Positions 31,489 through 45,137 of a stretch of DNA of 64,000 nt are shown one piece after another. Origin of the DNA: Halicephalobus mephisto (Eukaryota > Nematoda > Chromadorea > Rhabditida > Panagrolaimidae); assembly GCA_009193035.1 (NCBI GenBank), contig SWDT01000134.1, forward strand, positions 1 to 64,000, given 5' to 3'. The notes under the pieces were generated by a model that had not been told where the DNA came from, searched no databases, and saw nothing but the letters and a program-made list of their open reading frames with translations. Made by a program: the position numbers and the translations under genes. Within the stretch, counting starts at the first letter, position 1; each line of letters starts with the position of its first letter.

Positions 31489-34111
31489 ATGGAAGGTGAC
31501 GAAGCGGCTAAAACGCAGACATCCCAGAATTCTGGTAAAGCTGGTGGTAGGAATAATAATCGTGGAAATCGGAACAATGGGGGTAGGTATCGGAATCAGA
31601 ATAACAACAGTAACGGCCGACAGAACGAAGGAGCTGATCAGAATGCCAACCCTAATAAAGGACGTGGAGGTGGCCAACATGGAAGAGGCGGTGGCAGATT
31701 CAACAGACAGAAACATAGGGCTGCTAAAGACTTTGACTCCATGATTAAGGTAAGTATTTCCGTAAGCTTTATATGTGGGACGTTTCTTTCAGAATCGAAA
31801 AGACCACGGTGGAGTGTCGATGACTGGGAACATCTCGGATTGCGTGATTTGCTGCCAGCCTTCCGATGTATTTGGAGTAGGTAATTGCCGTCATCCTGTA
31901 TGCATGGAGTGCTGCGTTCGTATGAGGATTCTGGACGATTCCAAATCTTGTCCTCAATGCCGTGGAACCATTGAGACGGTAAGTAGCTGTTGATCTTGTT
32001 CGTTTCCCCTAATATCTCTAACTTTTCCAGTTGACATTCATGTCTGCACCAAAGACTTGGTCTGACGATTTCAAGGTTCCTACCACGTCTGTTGATCACA
32101 AAGACGCTGAAAAACATGGAATCAAGTTCACGGACCAACACACGGTTGATGCCTATGAAGGATATTTAGCTCATGTCTGCAATATCTGTCTCGTCCAAGG
32201 AAGCAGATTAGAGTTCCCTACCTTTGGAGCTCTTCGTCATCACGTTGCTAACATGCATTACCAACTATTCTGTTCTATTTGTTGCGAGCATCTCAACATC
32301 TTGACTAAAGATAGAATATCGTATTCCCACGAAGAACTGAAACGTCACATTGAAGGGGAGATGAAGGAGGTTATGGGACAGAAGGGACATCCGAAGTGCT
32401 TGTTTTGTGAAGAAAGATTTTTCGACGTTGATTTCCAGTATCGTCACTTGAGAATGGATCACTTTTATTGCCAAATATGTGAAACGAATGGAGGAGAAAA
32501 CGTATTTTATCGCAGACGTGAAGAGCTTCATGCTCATTACAAAAGGAAACACTATCCCTGTAATGATCCGGAATGTGCTCACTTGGGAATTGTCTTTCGA
32601 ACTGATGTTGAGTTGGGTGTTCATCATGCTTCTGAACATGGGAGTGGTCCGAGGAACGTTAATATTGACTTCCAATTTACCGGAAGGAATTTGGGGAATC
32701 GTATACTTCGAAATAACGAAGATAGGAGTACCAGGAATGCAAATCCAGAACCAGCTCAACCACCGTAAGTTTGGTTCTTTGATTCCTTGAGTAATTTTCT
32801 CTTTAGGCCCCCTCCACCTGTGAGCTCCACAATTGTACCATCTGCTCAAGCTCAGAGACCAAGAGTTGTTCCAAGTCGTACTGCGATTACGGTAGTTCCA
32901 TCAGCTCAGAATGCACCTGCTCCGAGACCAATTCGCCCTCAGGCCTTTCAACCAATTGTTGAAGATTTCCCTTCACTTCCTGCTGCCCAACCTGTTTTCA
33001 CTGCTTCTCCTAGTCCTCATTCTAATTGGCGTCAGGAAGTTCAAGCGATGAGAAATGTGCAACGTGCACCTGGAGTTCAAATCAACTCTGCTGAACAATT
33101 TCCAAGTTTGAGTAATGCTACTCCAATCAATCCAGCTGCAGAGTTTCCTTCTCTTGGATCGACTACGAAAAAGAATAAACCTGCGAACAACATTTGGGCT
33201 AAAGGTAGATCAACAGCTTTAGTAAGTTTTATCTTTTATTCTGGTAATTTCTATGAAATAATTTTTAGTTTACTAATGATCAACAACCTAAACAGAAGCC
33301 GAAACTTCCTGAACAGTCTCGTCGGCATATTCTTCCTGCTCCTGATATCTGGCCAGAAGGCATGCGTGAAAGAGTAGAGGCTCGTATGAAAGGATTGCCA
33401 GATCCAGGGAATTCCGAACCGATTCCAATTGATCCCCTCTTTAGAGTTGAAGCTTCGAAGAGAGCCAAAAGAGCTGAAAAGAAGAAGAAACAAAAATCTG
33501 TTGCTGCTGGAACAGTTTTATCTGATGAAACTGTGGAATTGTCGACTATTCAATCTAAATTTAGTGCTTTACAAGAAGTTGAAGAAGATATGAAATCCAA
33601 GAAGACATCTCAGCTGGCTTCGTTGAGCAGAACTGCGGATAATTTTGTAAGAATTGTGAGTCTTTGTTTATGGAAGGTAATTAGTTACTTCTAACTTTAG
33701 GAATCTGCTCCTACTTTGAGATCGGTTGCGGCTTCAATTGGTACTAAGAAAGATCCTGTGAGTCATTGTTACTTTGCAAAGTATTGAATATTTTTTTTCA
33801 GTCAAAGATTTCGAAAGAAGAGAGCGAAAGTGCAAAAAAAGAGGAACAACAAATTCCATCAGATCTAGCCCCTGGTCCTTCTTCTCCTTCTAGTTCTGCT
33901 CCACCTCCTGCTTTTAATTCTAATTTTTCATCACTGACAGAGGTAAGTAGGTCTATAGTGTATTTGGAACTTACATTGGGTTTTATAGATTGTCGGTGGT
34001 CTTTGGCCGTTTGGAAAATCCGAATCAACGCCTTCTGGCAATAATGCTCAACAGACTTCCGGTAACGACAAGACAGCTTGGTCGACGGGTCCTCCTCCAG
34101 GATTTTCATAA
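31489..34111 (+). CDS. znf-598: E3 ubiquitin ligase ZNF598/Hel2 (764 aa)
   Basis: Eight exons fit in frame: 31489-31749, 31793-31978, 32031-32764, 32807-33221, 33269-33646, 33701-33757, 33802-33942 and 33989-34111. An Asn/Gly/Arg-rich N-terminus (about 80 residues) leads to a RING finger (CVICCQ...HPVCMECCVRM...CPQC, about residues 104-145). A string of C2H2-type fingers follows (HVCNIC; FCSICCEHL; KCLFCEERF; HFYCQICE; YPCNDPEC, about 180-350). A long Pro-rich linker comes next, then a short conserved block (ILPAPDIWPEGMRERVEARM). Hel2/ZNF598 ubiquitinates small-subunit ribosomal proteins of collided ribosomes to start ribosome-associated quality control (known). All family parts are present in the expected order. 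Confidence 0.95.
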
Positions 34112-35459
34112 ACAAGTGCGATATTAAAGTAGAATAATTGAGTGGATTTAAATCAATCCAAGGTTTTGAACAGATAAAGGTGGAACAGGCAATTGGTTTG
34201 ACTCCGAATTGAGCAATCGTCATTACCTGACAGTATTAGAAAATCATTGGTGGATCAATCTAATATTGTACAGGTAAAACGATAGCTGAAGCGGGTCAGA
34301 ATAAGGTAGATGACTGACAGAGTTTGCAAAATGCTTTTCTTTCTTATTTGCGAATAACAAGGGGAGGAGCGCAGGTTGAAGTACAAGTAACTGCTTGTCC
34401 GAACAAGCTGCCAGCATCATCTTTGGAATATTACAGGCCGTGCGTCGTCGAGTAAATATCAGAAGGACACGTCGAGAGCCAAGATTACTCGACTTGGATC
34501 GCGCGACGACCGAAAGAAACAACGAGATTAGTCGGTGACTGGTCCGAATATTGGCGGCACATTGAAAGTGGCTAACGAGGGCACTTGAGAAATTGGTAGA
34601 TGAAGGTAGTACTGACCCCTAACTCAAGAGCTCTAGTTATACTATGACTGAATTTTTTTAGACTTGCAAAAGTGATTTTTGCAAAATTGACATCAAGAAG
34701 TGATTCCAGTCCATAAGAAGCATACTGTTATAAAAAGTAGAAATTGAAGGTGTTGTGAAGTCATCTCGACACGAATTCCAAGCTTTTGGTAGATGGAAAA
34801 GCCTACGTGACAAGTTTGATTTTACGCAAAGATTACTTGGAAGTTTTTGGAACTATTGTCTGAAGAGATCTGGGGATTTCTAGATCGGAGTATACAGGGT
34901 ACGAAATTGTATTTACTTTCGAGAGTTAACGACTGTAAAATACTTATATTTTAAAAAACAGCATCCAAACAACTTGCTGGAAATCGTTTTTTTTAAATTA
35001 TTTTTATTTTAAATATAAAGTAGTAAAATTACAATATAAAATTTGGAAAATTAGATAATTATTTTTTGGATTTGAATAAAAAATTAAATTTAATACACCT
35101 GTTCAAGGAATTTTGATGAAATTTGAATTTTGAAATTTATCAAATTTGATTTTAAAATAACTATACTGTTTAATTTTTTAAGTTTTGATTTTTGTTCATC
35201 GAAAATGAAAAAATTTCTTAAAAACAAATCCTCGGATTGTAGGGTTGCTTGCCTTTTTGAACTCGTCCGATACTTGTCCGATCAAACACAAGATGAACCG
35301 TTTAGTAAACATGTTTGTCCAAACTAATAGATCTCATCATCTTAGTATATTTTTTTAAAACGAAAATTGAATTTTTAAGCGTGAATATTTTTATTAAAAA
35401 ATCGGATAAACAAATAATAGTTTTTGACCAGTTATTAGTTGGTACATGATGGGAGAATT
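34112..35459. other. Intergenic, no gene supported
   Basis: 34112-34900 is less AT-rich than other spacers and has short open frames on both strands, but none carries a motif, start plus splice logic, or RNA structure I can name. It may include the long 3' UTR of znf-598 or a decayed element. 34900-35459 is AT-rich and appears empty. Confidence 0.35.
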
Positions 35460-37355
35460 TTAAGCTTGTTGTCGATCGAAATTGATGATTTGTTTTTTGA
35501 GAGGAGTGTTTGATGAGGTAGGTTTCGGGGGTCCGAGGAGCTTCTCCATTCGCTTCTGGTGATGCCAGTAGATGGGCATGATTATGTGCTTCAGAAGAGA
35601 CCAGGGAAACAGATGCATTATGAGCATTTGGAATTCGTGGTTGAAACATCCAGAAGTGAATTTCAGAAGTCCGATGGTGTTAACGGCTTGTTTGACGAAG
35701 TGGTCAGGAGTGACGACGAAGAGGGATCCTTTTTCGTAGTAGGTCATTTTTGTTGCTATTAGGGCAGGCACGAGAGTCTGGACTTGGATGGTTTTGTACT
35801 CTCTGTCGATGCATTCAGCGACGAAACTGAGCATGGCCTTGGCGGAGGAATAAGCAGCCAGTAGGGGGATGGGTTTGCAACCCTGGGAGGAAGAAAGAAC
35901 AACGATCTGACCACCTCCATGGAATTCCATCGGAGCAAGAACACAAGAAAGAAACTTAAAGAATTTCGTCATTAAAAATTAAAAATTTTGTCATCTACCT
36001 CCGTGGCTCCCAATCCGTTGACCTTCAAGATCTGACTATCAGCCCCGGGATTGTCACCGTATCTTTCCAAGTACTCCCGTCCAACCCCCACACTGTTCAC
36101 TAAAAGTCGATTTTTGACTCTTTACACACTAGATTACAAGATGAATGAACGTTTTTGATCATCGTCCATTAAGGATTATATCCGATAAAAAATCAAATTT
36201 TCAAAGTTGTCACATACCGACAAACCCGATATCTAAATTGGACAAATCCGTCCGTAATTTGTCGTAATCGCCAGTTAAGAAATCGAACAAGTAGGTCTGC
36301 ACTTTGGCTCCGAACTTCGATTCTGCAAAGTTTGAAAAGATTGAAGATTATTGAGCTTATGAGGACGAATCAAGTTAATTCATAAAGATGGAAAAAATTT
36401 GAAAAAGTTCATCGCGAAAAAATTAATAAAGTGAAATTTTTGAAAATAAATTTAAATAATTATATTTAACAAAAATTATACATTGATATTGTTATAAAAT
36501 TTTTAAAATAAATTTTCGGAATTTTTTTGAAACTTAATTTTTAATATTCTAAAAAGTCCGAAAACTGAAATCTTTCGGAATTTTCCACGAGATTCTGAAG
36601 GATTCTAGAAACTTTCAAAGATTCCAAAACTTCATTGTCTTTTGGAAAATCCAGAATTCCAATATTCGAAAAAATATAAAAATTAAAATTTCCGGACACT
36701 ATCCATAAAAACTTCGAAAAAATCGTGGATAGTGTCCAGAAATCCCGAAGTTTTAAACACTATCCAAATTTGGTAATAAAGTTGATTTTTAATTTTTTTG
36801 TTTTTAGTAGGAAAATTTTCCTTTATTTTTTATGAATTAATTAATATTTGACTTTTAAAATATCACCATACCTAAACTATGTTTGACATCGTCTAACTTC
36901 TTCTGACTCCTTCCGATGAGATAAAATTTATTCAATCCTCTTTTGGCCAGTTCAAATGTGTATGCTTTTCCGATTCCGTCGGTCCCTCCAGTCACGACTG
37001 AAATTTTACTGTGAATCCATTAACGTATGTTTTCAACTTTTTGCGTCATCGACACAGACTACAGTCGATCATGAGGACAAGTTTGTTGCCCATCAAACAT
37101 AATTAAAAATTTCGAAATTTGTCAAAACTGACCTGTCCATCTTCCTTTATATTTTTTCAAATTTGGCTTCCTGAATAAAGGAATAACTTTGTAAATCACC
37201 AAACTAGTAATTAGAGCAAATAAAGTCCTGAAGATACGGTAGCCAATGAAACACTTCAGAATCAGGAAGAATATCCCGGTTACTGTAAAACTCTCACAAA
37301 CCAACATCTGATCGATAGATTTATCCGGTAATAACCAACTGGAAAAATTATTCAT
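35460..37355 (-). CDS. Short-chain dehydrogenase, HSD17B12/3-ketoacyl-CoA reductase-like (349 aa)
   Basis: Five exons fit in frame: 37355-37133, 36997-36872, 36322-36218, 36099-35999 and 35954-35460. An N-terminal hydrophobic anchor (about residues 22-55) precedes the Rossmann motif [11 protein letters not shown] (about 77-87), the NSVGV motif, the catalytic Ser region (LSSSQG, about 206) and Y220-SSA-K224. All catalytic elements are present. The layout (N-terminal membrane anchor, about 320-350 aa) is that of ER-bound HSD17B12/let-767/stdh enzymes, which reduce 3-ketoacyl-CoA in very-long-chain fatty acid synthesis and can act on steroids. The ending NFDRQQA is not a classical KKxx ER signal. 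The specific paralogue is not assigned. Confidence 0.93.
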
Positions 37356-37602
37356 TTTTAATGGACACTTCAAATCACAAAATTTATGTCGGAAAATATT
37401 TTTTTTAATGTGAGACGTCTGTCCACAAGAAAAAAGGGTTTGGCCAGAAACCGGAATTAAAAAATCACACAAGTTGGACTCAAGGACAATATAAATTTAC
37501 TAAAGAATGTGATTTTAAGTTGCAGAGTAATTCAACGAACAGCCATAATCAAAAACACAAATGATCTTTTTTTGATTCTTGAACATAAAATAATTATGAA
37601 AT

Positions 37603-38000
37603 TAGAATTAATTTTGGAATGTTTTTAAAATTGGAAATGAGATTTCGGAAGATTTGTGATCTCCGGAGTTTGTGTTTAAATACATGTGAAAAATGGTTTT
37701 TTAGGACGTTAAAATTGTTAATATGGATTTTTAAGAGTCTAAGAAGCGAATCGGAATCCGATATTGTCAAAGTTGATGGTCAGAGGTGGAAGTATGAATT
37801 TTGATCATCGACTATTTCAAAAAAAACAGATTTCGAACTTTGGCAATCAAGTTTAATAAAAACTGAAATCTCATTTTCCAACTTTAATGATTAACTTCAG
37901 TAATGTAAAAATTAGATTTTTAATCATTTTGAATTTTTTGAAATGAACTTGAATTTCGATCTCAAACCCTCAGCATTAACTTTCACAATAGGGAACTTGG
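37603..38000. repeat. About 395-bp dispersed repeat, copy 2
   Basis: Reverse-complement twin of 21672-22066, in the spacer upstream of the dehydrogenase gene. Differences are few and scattered. No terminal inverted repeat was evident. The other copy lies in a ZP-gene intron 15.5 kb away. Confidence 0.85.
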
Positions 38001-39071
38001 AATTACGAAAACCACTATCAATGTCTAGAATCTTCATGAGAAATACAGAAACTAGAAAAAACACGAATTTTAGTATAGGAAAACTAAGGATCATACTAAA
38101 ATGAGAAAATAAGGTTAGAATACCCTAGGGAAGATGACTTGTATCATGCCCAGAGGGATTCCATAATTTTCTATAAGTTCAAAACGAAGTAGAAATGTTA
38201 AGGAACAAGTAGAGGATTTATTTGATGTTTCTTTTTCTCGTGAACAGTCATTAATCGAGTACTTTTTGACGAATCTAGAATCGGATCCGAAACAGACAAA
38301 AATCAATGTGATATATTGAATAGATTCATGAAAAAGTAAAAATGAACAATTGAATGAGGAGGACTTGACTGACCTCCATTGACCTAGAAATGGAGAGGTA
38401 ATCGTCGAGACGGAACTTCACTGAGTCGACATAACAGAGGCATCCATCTAATCTTGATCGAACACAAAAACGAAAAAATCTCTTTTTATTAATAAAAATT
38501 ATTTCCAATGAATTTACAGAAAAACATCCCTCAAAGTCGTTACTTATTGTTTAAAAAATTTAATTTTTGATATATTTTTCTATTGATTAATCCAGATGAT
38601 GAAATCAATATACAACCATTGTTTGCTTTCGCGTCAACCTCAGAATCTCCGAAACTTTGACAGCTCCAAACAAAACGTTGGAAGAACCCACTCAGCAAGC
38701 TTTAATTTTTCAGGAAAAAAGAGTTTGAAGAAGCCGACGGAAAGACGACTTGCTGCCAAATGAACATTGCCGCTGGAAATGGCCGTCCGTGTAAGGGCAT
38801 GGACCGTCAGACAAGAAAAATTTTCGTTTACTTCTTGGCTTGTGGCATTTCCAGTGGCAAAAAGTGCCGATGGCATTGACGTTAAAAAAACTGGAATATT
38901 CTTTAAATTTTAAATTATATCGTAATTATGTAATTTTAATTGTAAAAAATATTTAAATTTCATTAATCGATCGAGGGATTTTTTTCTTTTTTATAATTTT
39001 TTTTTTCAGAAAATTTGTATTTAATTTTCAAAGTTATGTGATGCTCAATCATTGATTTGTATTTTTTAAAA
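38001..39071. other. Upstream region of the alpha2-delta gene
   Basis: No supported gene. A 78-codon minus-strand frame with a true ATG (38876-38640) has no recognisable motif. Its less AT-rich sequence may instead be promoter DNA for the divergent alpha2-delta gene. Confidence 0.35.
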
Positions 39072-42000
39072 ATGTTATTTTATGGAATATTCCTGGCTTT
39101 GAGTATAGGGAAGATCCCTCCTACGTTGGCCGAAGACCGCATAGAAGCTTCTGTGAAAAGGCTGTCGACCCAGATATCGAAAATCTTCGAAGAACAAACC
39201 AGATTCGATCTTGTTGAAAAGGTTTGTTTTTAAAATTTAATTAATTTCTTTTTATAAATTTTATTTTTTACAATTGCTTTAATTTTTACAAAAAATGATT
39301 TTTTTTCGAAAATACATTTATTTCACGGATGGCGGACTTTCTTTTCAGTCCTGGATTTCACATGGTCTGATATGTACTTGTCGTCATATTGGGTCATGGG
39401 AAACATGAGTACCGAGAAAGCAATGGGGATAACGGAGTGGAAGAACTATTTCTAATTACTCAGAGTTAGAAATCAATAACCATAAACAACTCTGATGACA
39501 AAACTGGATAGTGTCTAAAATTCAAAGACAATTTTTCCGTGAAAACAGCAATTCGATTTTGACGGATTTTTAAAATTTTTAATATCGAAAAACAGCTTCA
39601 TATGTTGCTTTTAATCCTGGAGGATAGACAGGTTTTATACATCGTATATCCTAATTCAGAAGTATCCAAATTTATTTTAAAAAAGTACTTTTGAAAATTA
39701 ATTTCAAAATGATATAAAGTTACGGAATAATCGTCACGCAAAACCAAAATTACCAAGTAGATTTCTTTAGTTTTAAAAACAGACAATTCTGTCGAGACAA
39801 GTTCGCAAAAATGTTAATTTTTATAATACACAGTTGATTGCAAAACCTCAAAATTTTAAGATACTGTGATTTTTGGAAATTCCCACCGAGATAATTTTGT
39901 AAATACATTTTTACTTTTATAATCATATAATTATTAAAAATATTTGAAAATTTTTTCATATTATCCAAAAAATTCGGATTTTTGTATTTTTAAAAGTTAT
40001 ACTACTTTATACTAACCCTATTTTCGTAATTCTTCTAATCCACCTGTGTCTAATGTTAATATCCATAATAAAATAAATGTTTTTTATGGTATTTCCCTAA
40101 TCTCACATTTATCCTATTTAGGGTCTTTCGGAACAGATTCTGGGCAAAATAACATCACGTCAACTAGACTTCAATTCTGTTACGACTTCTGCCCAAGTGA
40201 AATTGCAAAAATTTTTCGATTTCAAAGTCAAAGCTCTCCAGAATATTGTCCAAACTGCCGAAGAAGTCACATCAAGTTACATCTACGACCAAAAGTGGAT
40301 TCAGGACGCTGTTGTTTCTAAATTCCGACCTAATCCCTTGCCTGGCGAAGATCCGACAAAATTCGACAGAGAATGTGAAGAATATCTGAGAAAAATTTCC
40401 AAATTCGATGCTTACAACGTCGAGAAGAACAATGACGTGTCCAGAACTGCTGTTCACGTAAATGTAGAATCTTTCAAATGTGATAATGCCGTTTTGAGGG
40501 ACTTTGAATGGACCGGCTCAGAAAACATGGAAAAAGTGTTCAAAACAAATCAGCAAAATGATCCTTCTCTTGTTCGGCAATTTGTCGGAACAACTTCCGG
40601 ATTGACGAGGATGCTGCCAGCGATACAATGGATAGCTGAGCCCGAGGAAATAACTATGGATTTATATGATCCCAGATATCGATCATGGTTTATAGCCGCA
40701 GAAAGTGCTCCGAAAGATATTCTTTTTCTGATTGATTAGTAAGTTAAATATCAGTAATAATTGAGGAATAATTTCGTCCTTTCAGTAGTGGCAGTGTCAA
40801 AGGTCAAACCCTCCATTTGACTAAAATTACCATCCAATTCATTTTAACAACTCTCACTGTAAACGACTATTTCGCAGCAATGTGGTACAATAACAAATAC
40901 GGTAACATTTTGGAAGATTGCTGTGGAGAAGACTTCATCCCAGCCACCACGAAAAACAAAAGAATGTTGATGACTTTGTTGGACACAATCGAGGAGAGGG
41001 ATGTGGCTAATTTACCTCCGGCGTTGAATGAGACCTTCGACAGATTCGAAAAGAGATTTGAAGCTAACGAAAAATTGAAAAAAGCCTTAGGAGATGCCGG
41101 AAGAAGTGGAGGCCACAAGCTTATTTTATTATTTACAGATGGGATCGAAAACTGGCCTAATACAGTAATCGAAGACTACAAGGCGGAATTTCCCGAAGAA
41201 ATTGTGAGTTTATTTTGAATTTTTAAATAAAAAAATTGTTGATTTTTGTTGAGTTGTTCCAGTTAAAACTTCTTTATCACGAAAAATGGAACGTGTGGAG
41301 AAAGACTAAACTTAATTTTAAAATATTACGGATATTTACAATAATGATGTTGCAATTATGAGTTTCTTTATTCCTAATAATTCAAATAGTCTTATTTATT
41401 TCTGAATGAATATTCTTGATTCAGAAATTAGTCAACAGGTTGGGTAAATTCAGGAATCTTAACTTCCGTTGTAGTACTAGAACTAGGGTGTAAAATAACA
41501 AGACTATTTATTTTCTATCAAAGTCTTCTGTCATACAAAAAATATCCCAAAAAATAAAAAACGAAACGACCATAGGATCTCTCAGGGACTTTCGTGCTAG
41601 GAACCCACTCTCACGACGTCTTAGATATTCATACAAAATTATTTAAAGTCATTTAATCCTCATCCTTTGCCAGATATAAGATTGAAAATCCTGGGAAATG
41701 CCAATGTTTTATTTTATGAAAGTTGATGATCAAAGTTCGAAATTGAAATTCGATCTTTTTGTACTAGAAGCAAGCTATTTTAAGACGTCTTACATATTCA
41801 TAGAAAATTATTTAATTTTTGTCTTTTATCAACTCTATTCATGGGACTTTATTGAAAATTGTAGGACATTCAATCACGAATTATTAGTTTTGGAGTTTCT
41901 AAACAGATGATGTTATTTAAAATCTCAGCTTCATTTTCAAGTAGATCTAGAGGAATATCTTCAGGAACATCGTCATTGTACTCGTTAATTGACTCACTTT

Positions 42001-45000
42001 AAATAATTATCAATGTCTAAATTTCTCGAAAAAAACTATATTTAACTAAGCTTCTCGAAAATTACGGGGTTATAGAAGTTGTCAAAGTTTTAAAACGGAA
42101 AAGTTAATTATAAATTTGCCATTTTCAAAACCAATACTTTTGTCGAAAATAATTAGTAGGTTTCTTATAGATTTGAAGATGCTGATAAATAATTACTGAA
42201 TTACAACTTTCAGATCAGAATATTTGGATTTTCTATGGGTTACGGTACCGGTGAAATGCCTCCGCTTGACTACGCCTCTTGCGAAACCAAAGGCACCTAT
42301 ACCGTCGTCGATTCCATCATGGATGTCCGTCTGCAGTGCAAGAGTTACATCCAGAAACTCAGTGAAATTCTCGCTCTTTCTCTCAGAGACAAGAAAGTAG
42401 AAGAACGACCGATAACTTGGACGATACCTTACATGGATGTCCAGAGAGGAGGGGCAATGATTACCCTCTCAGCCCCTATAGTGAATGTGATGGAAAATGC
42501 GACTGATCCGTTTTCTGCAGTGGCTGGAATAGATGTCTCCTTCGCACAGTTGAGAGACCTGTTACCATCGAGTGATCACTTGTACGGCTTCTTGGTGGAT
42601 AACAACGGGATGACTTATTTTCATCCAAAGTTGAGAATTCCGGTGAGTATTCTAAAGTGCAAACATTGAACCAAGTTCAACAATAATATAATCTCGATTA
42701 GTTTCTGGTCCTTATGGATTGCCTCCTTGATGATGGACTTTTGTCTTTTTAAATTTACAAAAGTATTCATTTTGAGTACAAACATGACAACCTGTCTTCG
42801 ATAGGGTTATCTGAGCATTAATTATACTATTTACAATATCTTTCAGTTTTTTCATATATAATTATTAAAGCATAAGGATAGAAAGAAAGCTTTGCACCCC
42901 CATATAGTCTCGATCGAGTAATTTCCAGGTTGGTCCAGACAGAATATAGTCTCGAGATGTTAGACCACCTTAGCTCTTAACAAATTCTAGATTTTCATTT
43001 CGAAACACTTTCGTAAAAATATCAATGTTGATCTTTATAATACGATTGGTTAAAAAATCAATATCGTGGAAAATTAAAATTCTAAGCTACTTTAGTTGCT
43101 AAAAACATCCAGAAATTTATGCTGAAAGTATTTCGTAACAAACTCATATTACCTTTTTATAATATTATGACTTCAGAAAAGAGAAACCTACGCTGTCAGG
43201 AGAACAGCATGTTACAATGTCAAAGTTCTTCATCGACACGGTACTAGGGTTCCGTTTGGGATTACAGACGAGAGAGTCCAAAGGATGTTAGGCTTGGTCG
43301 ATTCTATTGCATCCACAGACATTGTGAGGATCATATTACTAATTAAACTGTTCTTATAATCTTCTTTTCAGCTCGAAATAGAAGAGGCCACTCCCAAATT
43401 CCAATCCTTCAGAAGAAACATGATCGACGGAAACTGCGGTTCGATCATTGACGACGGGAATAAACTTTATCGCTGCTTCAAACTCGAAGGAACTCCTCTT
43501 GTTATGGGATTCATCTACAATAAACGACATGCAGAAATAAGTCTTAATTTGGCAAATCCACAACTTCCACCAACGTTGACCTACACTCCAAAGGAATTAG
43601 TGGGGTATTTGATTGCAGAAAAAACACTTTGTCCAGACGAACTCGGAGCTCATTCTCCACTAGAGAGATTTGAACCTTTTGTTTTTGGAGACTATTCTAG
43701 TTGTCCAAAGAATCGAGACAAATATCTTCCGTTTGCATTTGTTAATGCAGTTCAATCATGGGAAAAGAGTTGGCCGAATTTGGAAGAGAATTCTACATGC
43801 CTCTCGAATCCATTGCCATTCAACTTTCATCCAAAGTACTTTATTTCCACATTCGTTCAGTTTTACCAGGGAATTACTACTTTGTATCCGAAATGGTAAG
43901 TACAAGAAAAATAAGTGTTGGAAAAATTGAATATTGTTCAGAAAATCTGGAAATTTAAGTTTTCCAAATACTATCAGTGACTGTTGTAGTAAGTGCGCTA
44001 AATAGTGTTTAGGAGATTTTTGTTTCTGAGTTTTCTGGAAAATGTCCAATTTTGACATCATGATTATTTTTGTTTCTTTTATAGCATGTCAGAATACGTT
44101 CGTGATTACGCCAGCAACCCATCCCGATATCCGAGCCTCCAGCCAGATGCCTCGAACAAACTCTTTATCGAACATGAACCTATTTCTGGTTCCATTACTG
44201 TAACCAAACCCATCTTCGATATGAAATACGGCTACCGTATCGCCTCAATTGGAGCACAGTGGACTTATTCCTACTTGGCCGACCTTTGGCACAACGTTAC
44301 TAGAGATGATCCCGGATGGAAAAACTGCTTGAAGTCAAACATAAAATGCCTTCTGATCTCCAATGAAGCCTTTGTTCTGGGCTCTGTGAACGGCCCAGCA
44401 GGGAAGCATATGAGTGAAATCGAGCCGAAACTTCTTGAAGCTCTGATGGATATTTCTGCAATCAAAAAAGAAGTTTATCGTGACTACCAGTCAGATTGTC
44501 CGATGGAAAAAAGAGGACATCAACTTCTTTCTGGAGCAAATTCCCCCAGACCAGCAAATATCCAGAAAATTTTCCAAAAATTTGTCTCTTATTTCTACAG
44601 TATTGCTGCGATCGATCTCATGTATTTCGTCGAGAAAGCCTTGTCTAGACCAGTTTTTGTCGATGGCAATTGTCGATATGAGACTCCAGAGAATACCGAA
44701 CAGTGCACATTGGAGTTTTACAAGTATACTGTAGTCAATAAGAACAACGAAAAATTGATGGTTCATCTGTCAAGCGATTCAGATTGCCGCGGGTAAGATC
44801 GGTACTTATTCTAACATCGGAGTAATTTCAATTTCATTTCAGTACTCTGACCATTACCCCTTTCGTCGACATGGACGTGTCTGTTTTTATCCTTGATGGA
44901 GTATGTGATTCAGTCGAAGAAATCACAAAGCAGCCTTACTGGCCCAGTCGGATTCCAGATTGCAACCAAACCCAGCAATATTACAGGAAAATAAGACCCG

Positions 45001-45137
45001 ATCTGGACTACACTCGGGAACATCCCTTAGAGAAAATTGTGGAATGCATTTCGGCAAACGCAAGAACACAGTATCCTTCAATTCAAATCACTATGAGTTT
45101 AACTTTGTTGATGCTATCACTACGGGTTCGGAGCTGA
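39072..45137 (+). CDS. Voltage-gated calcium channel alpha2-delta subunit (1095 aa)
   Basis: Eight exons fit in frame: 39072-39221, 40122-40738, 40786-41203, 42214-42642, 43177-43323, 43372-43895, 44085-44792 and 44843-45137. A signal peptide (MLFYGIFLALSIG) is followed by a VWA N-terminal region and then a VWA domain with an intact metal-binding motif DYSGS (about residues 255-259) and LLFTDGIENWP. A Cache domain follows (GFSMGYGTGEMPPLDYASC; WTIPYMDVQRGGAMITLSAP; FLVDNNGMTYFHPKLR). Many Cys fit the disulfide-linked alpha2 and delta parts. The last residues are hydrophobic (MSLTLLMLSLRVRS), compatible with a GPI-anchor signal. Such proteins traffic CaV channels to synapses and muscle. It could be the orthologue of unc-36 or tag-180. 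I cannot decide by eye. Confidence 0.93.

Noticed and set aside
38640..38876. 78-codon minus-strand ORF with ATG upstream of the alpha2-delta gene
   Set aside because: No motif, no splice partners and no paralogue in the window. Promoter sequence is a simpler explanation.
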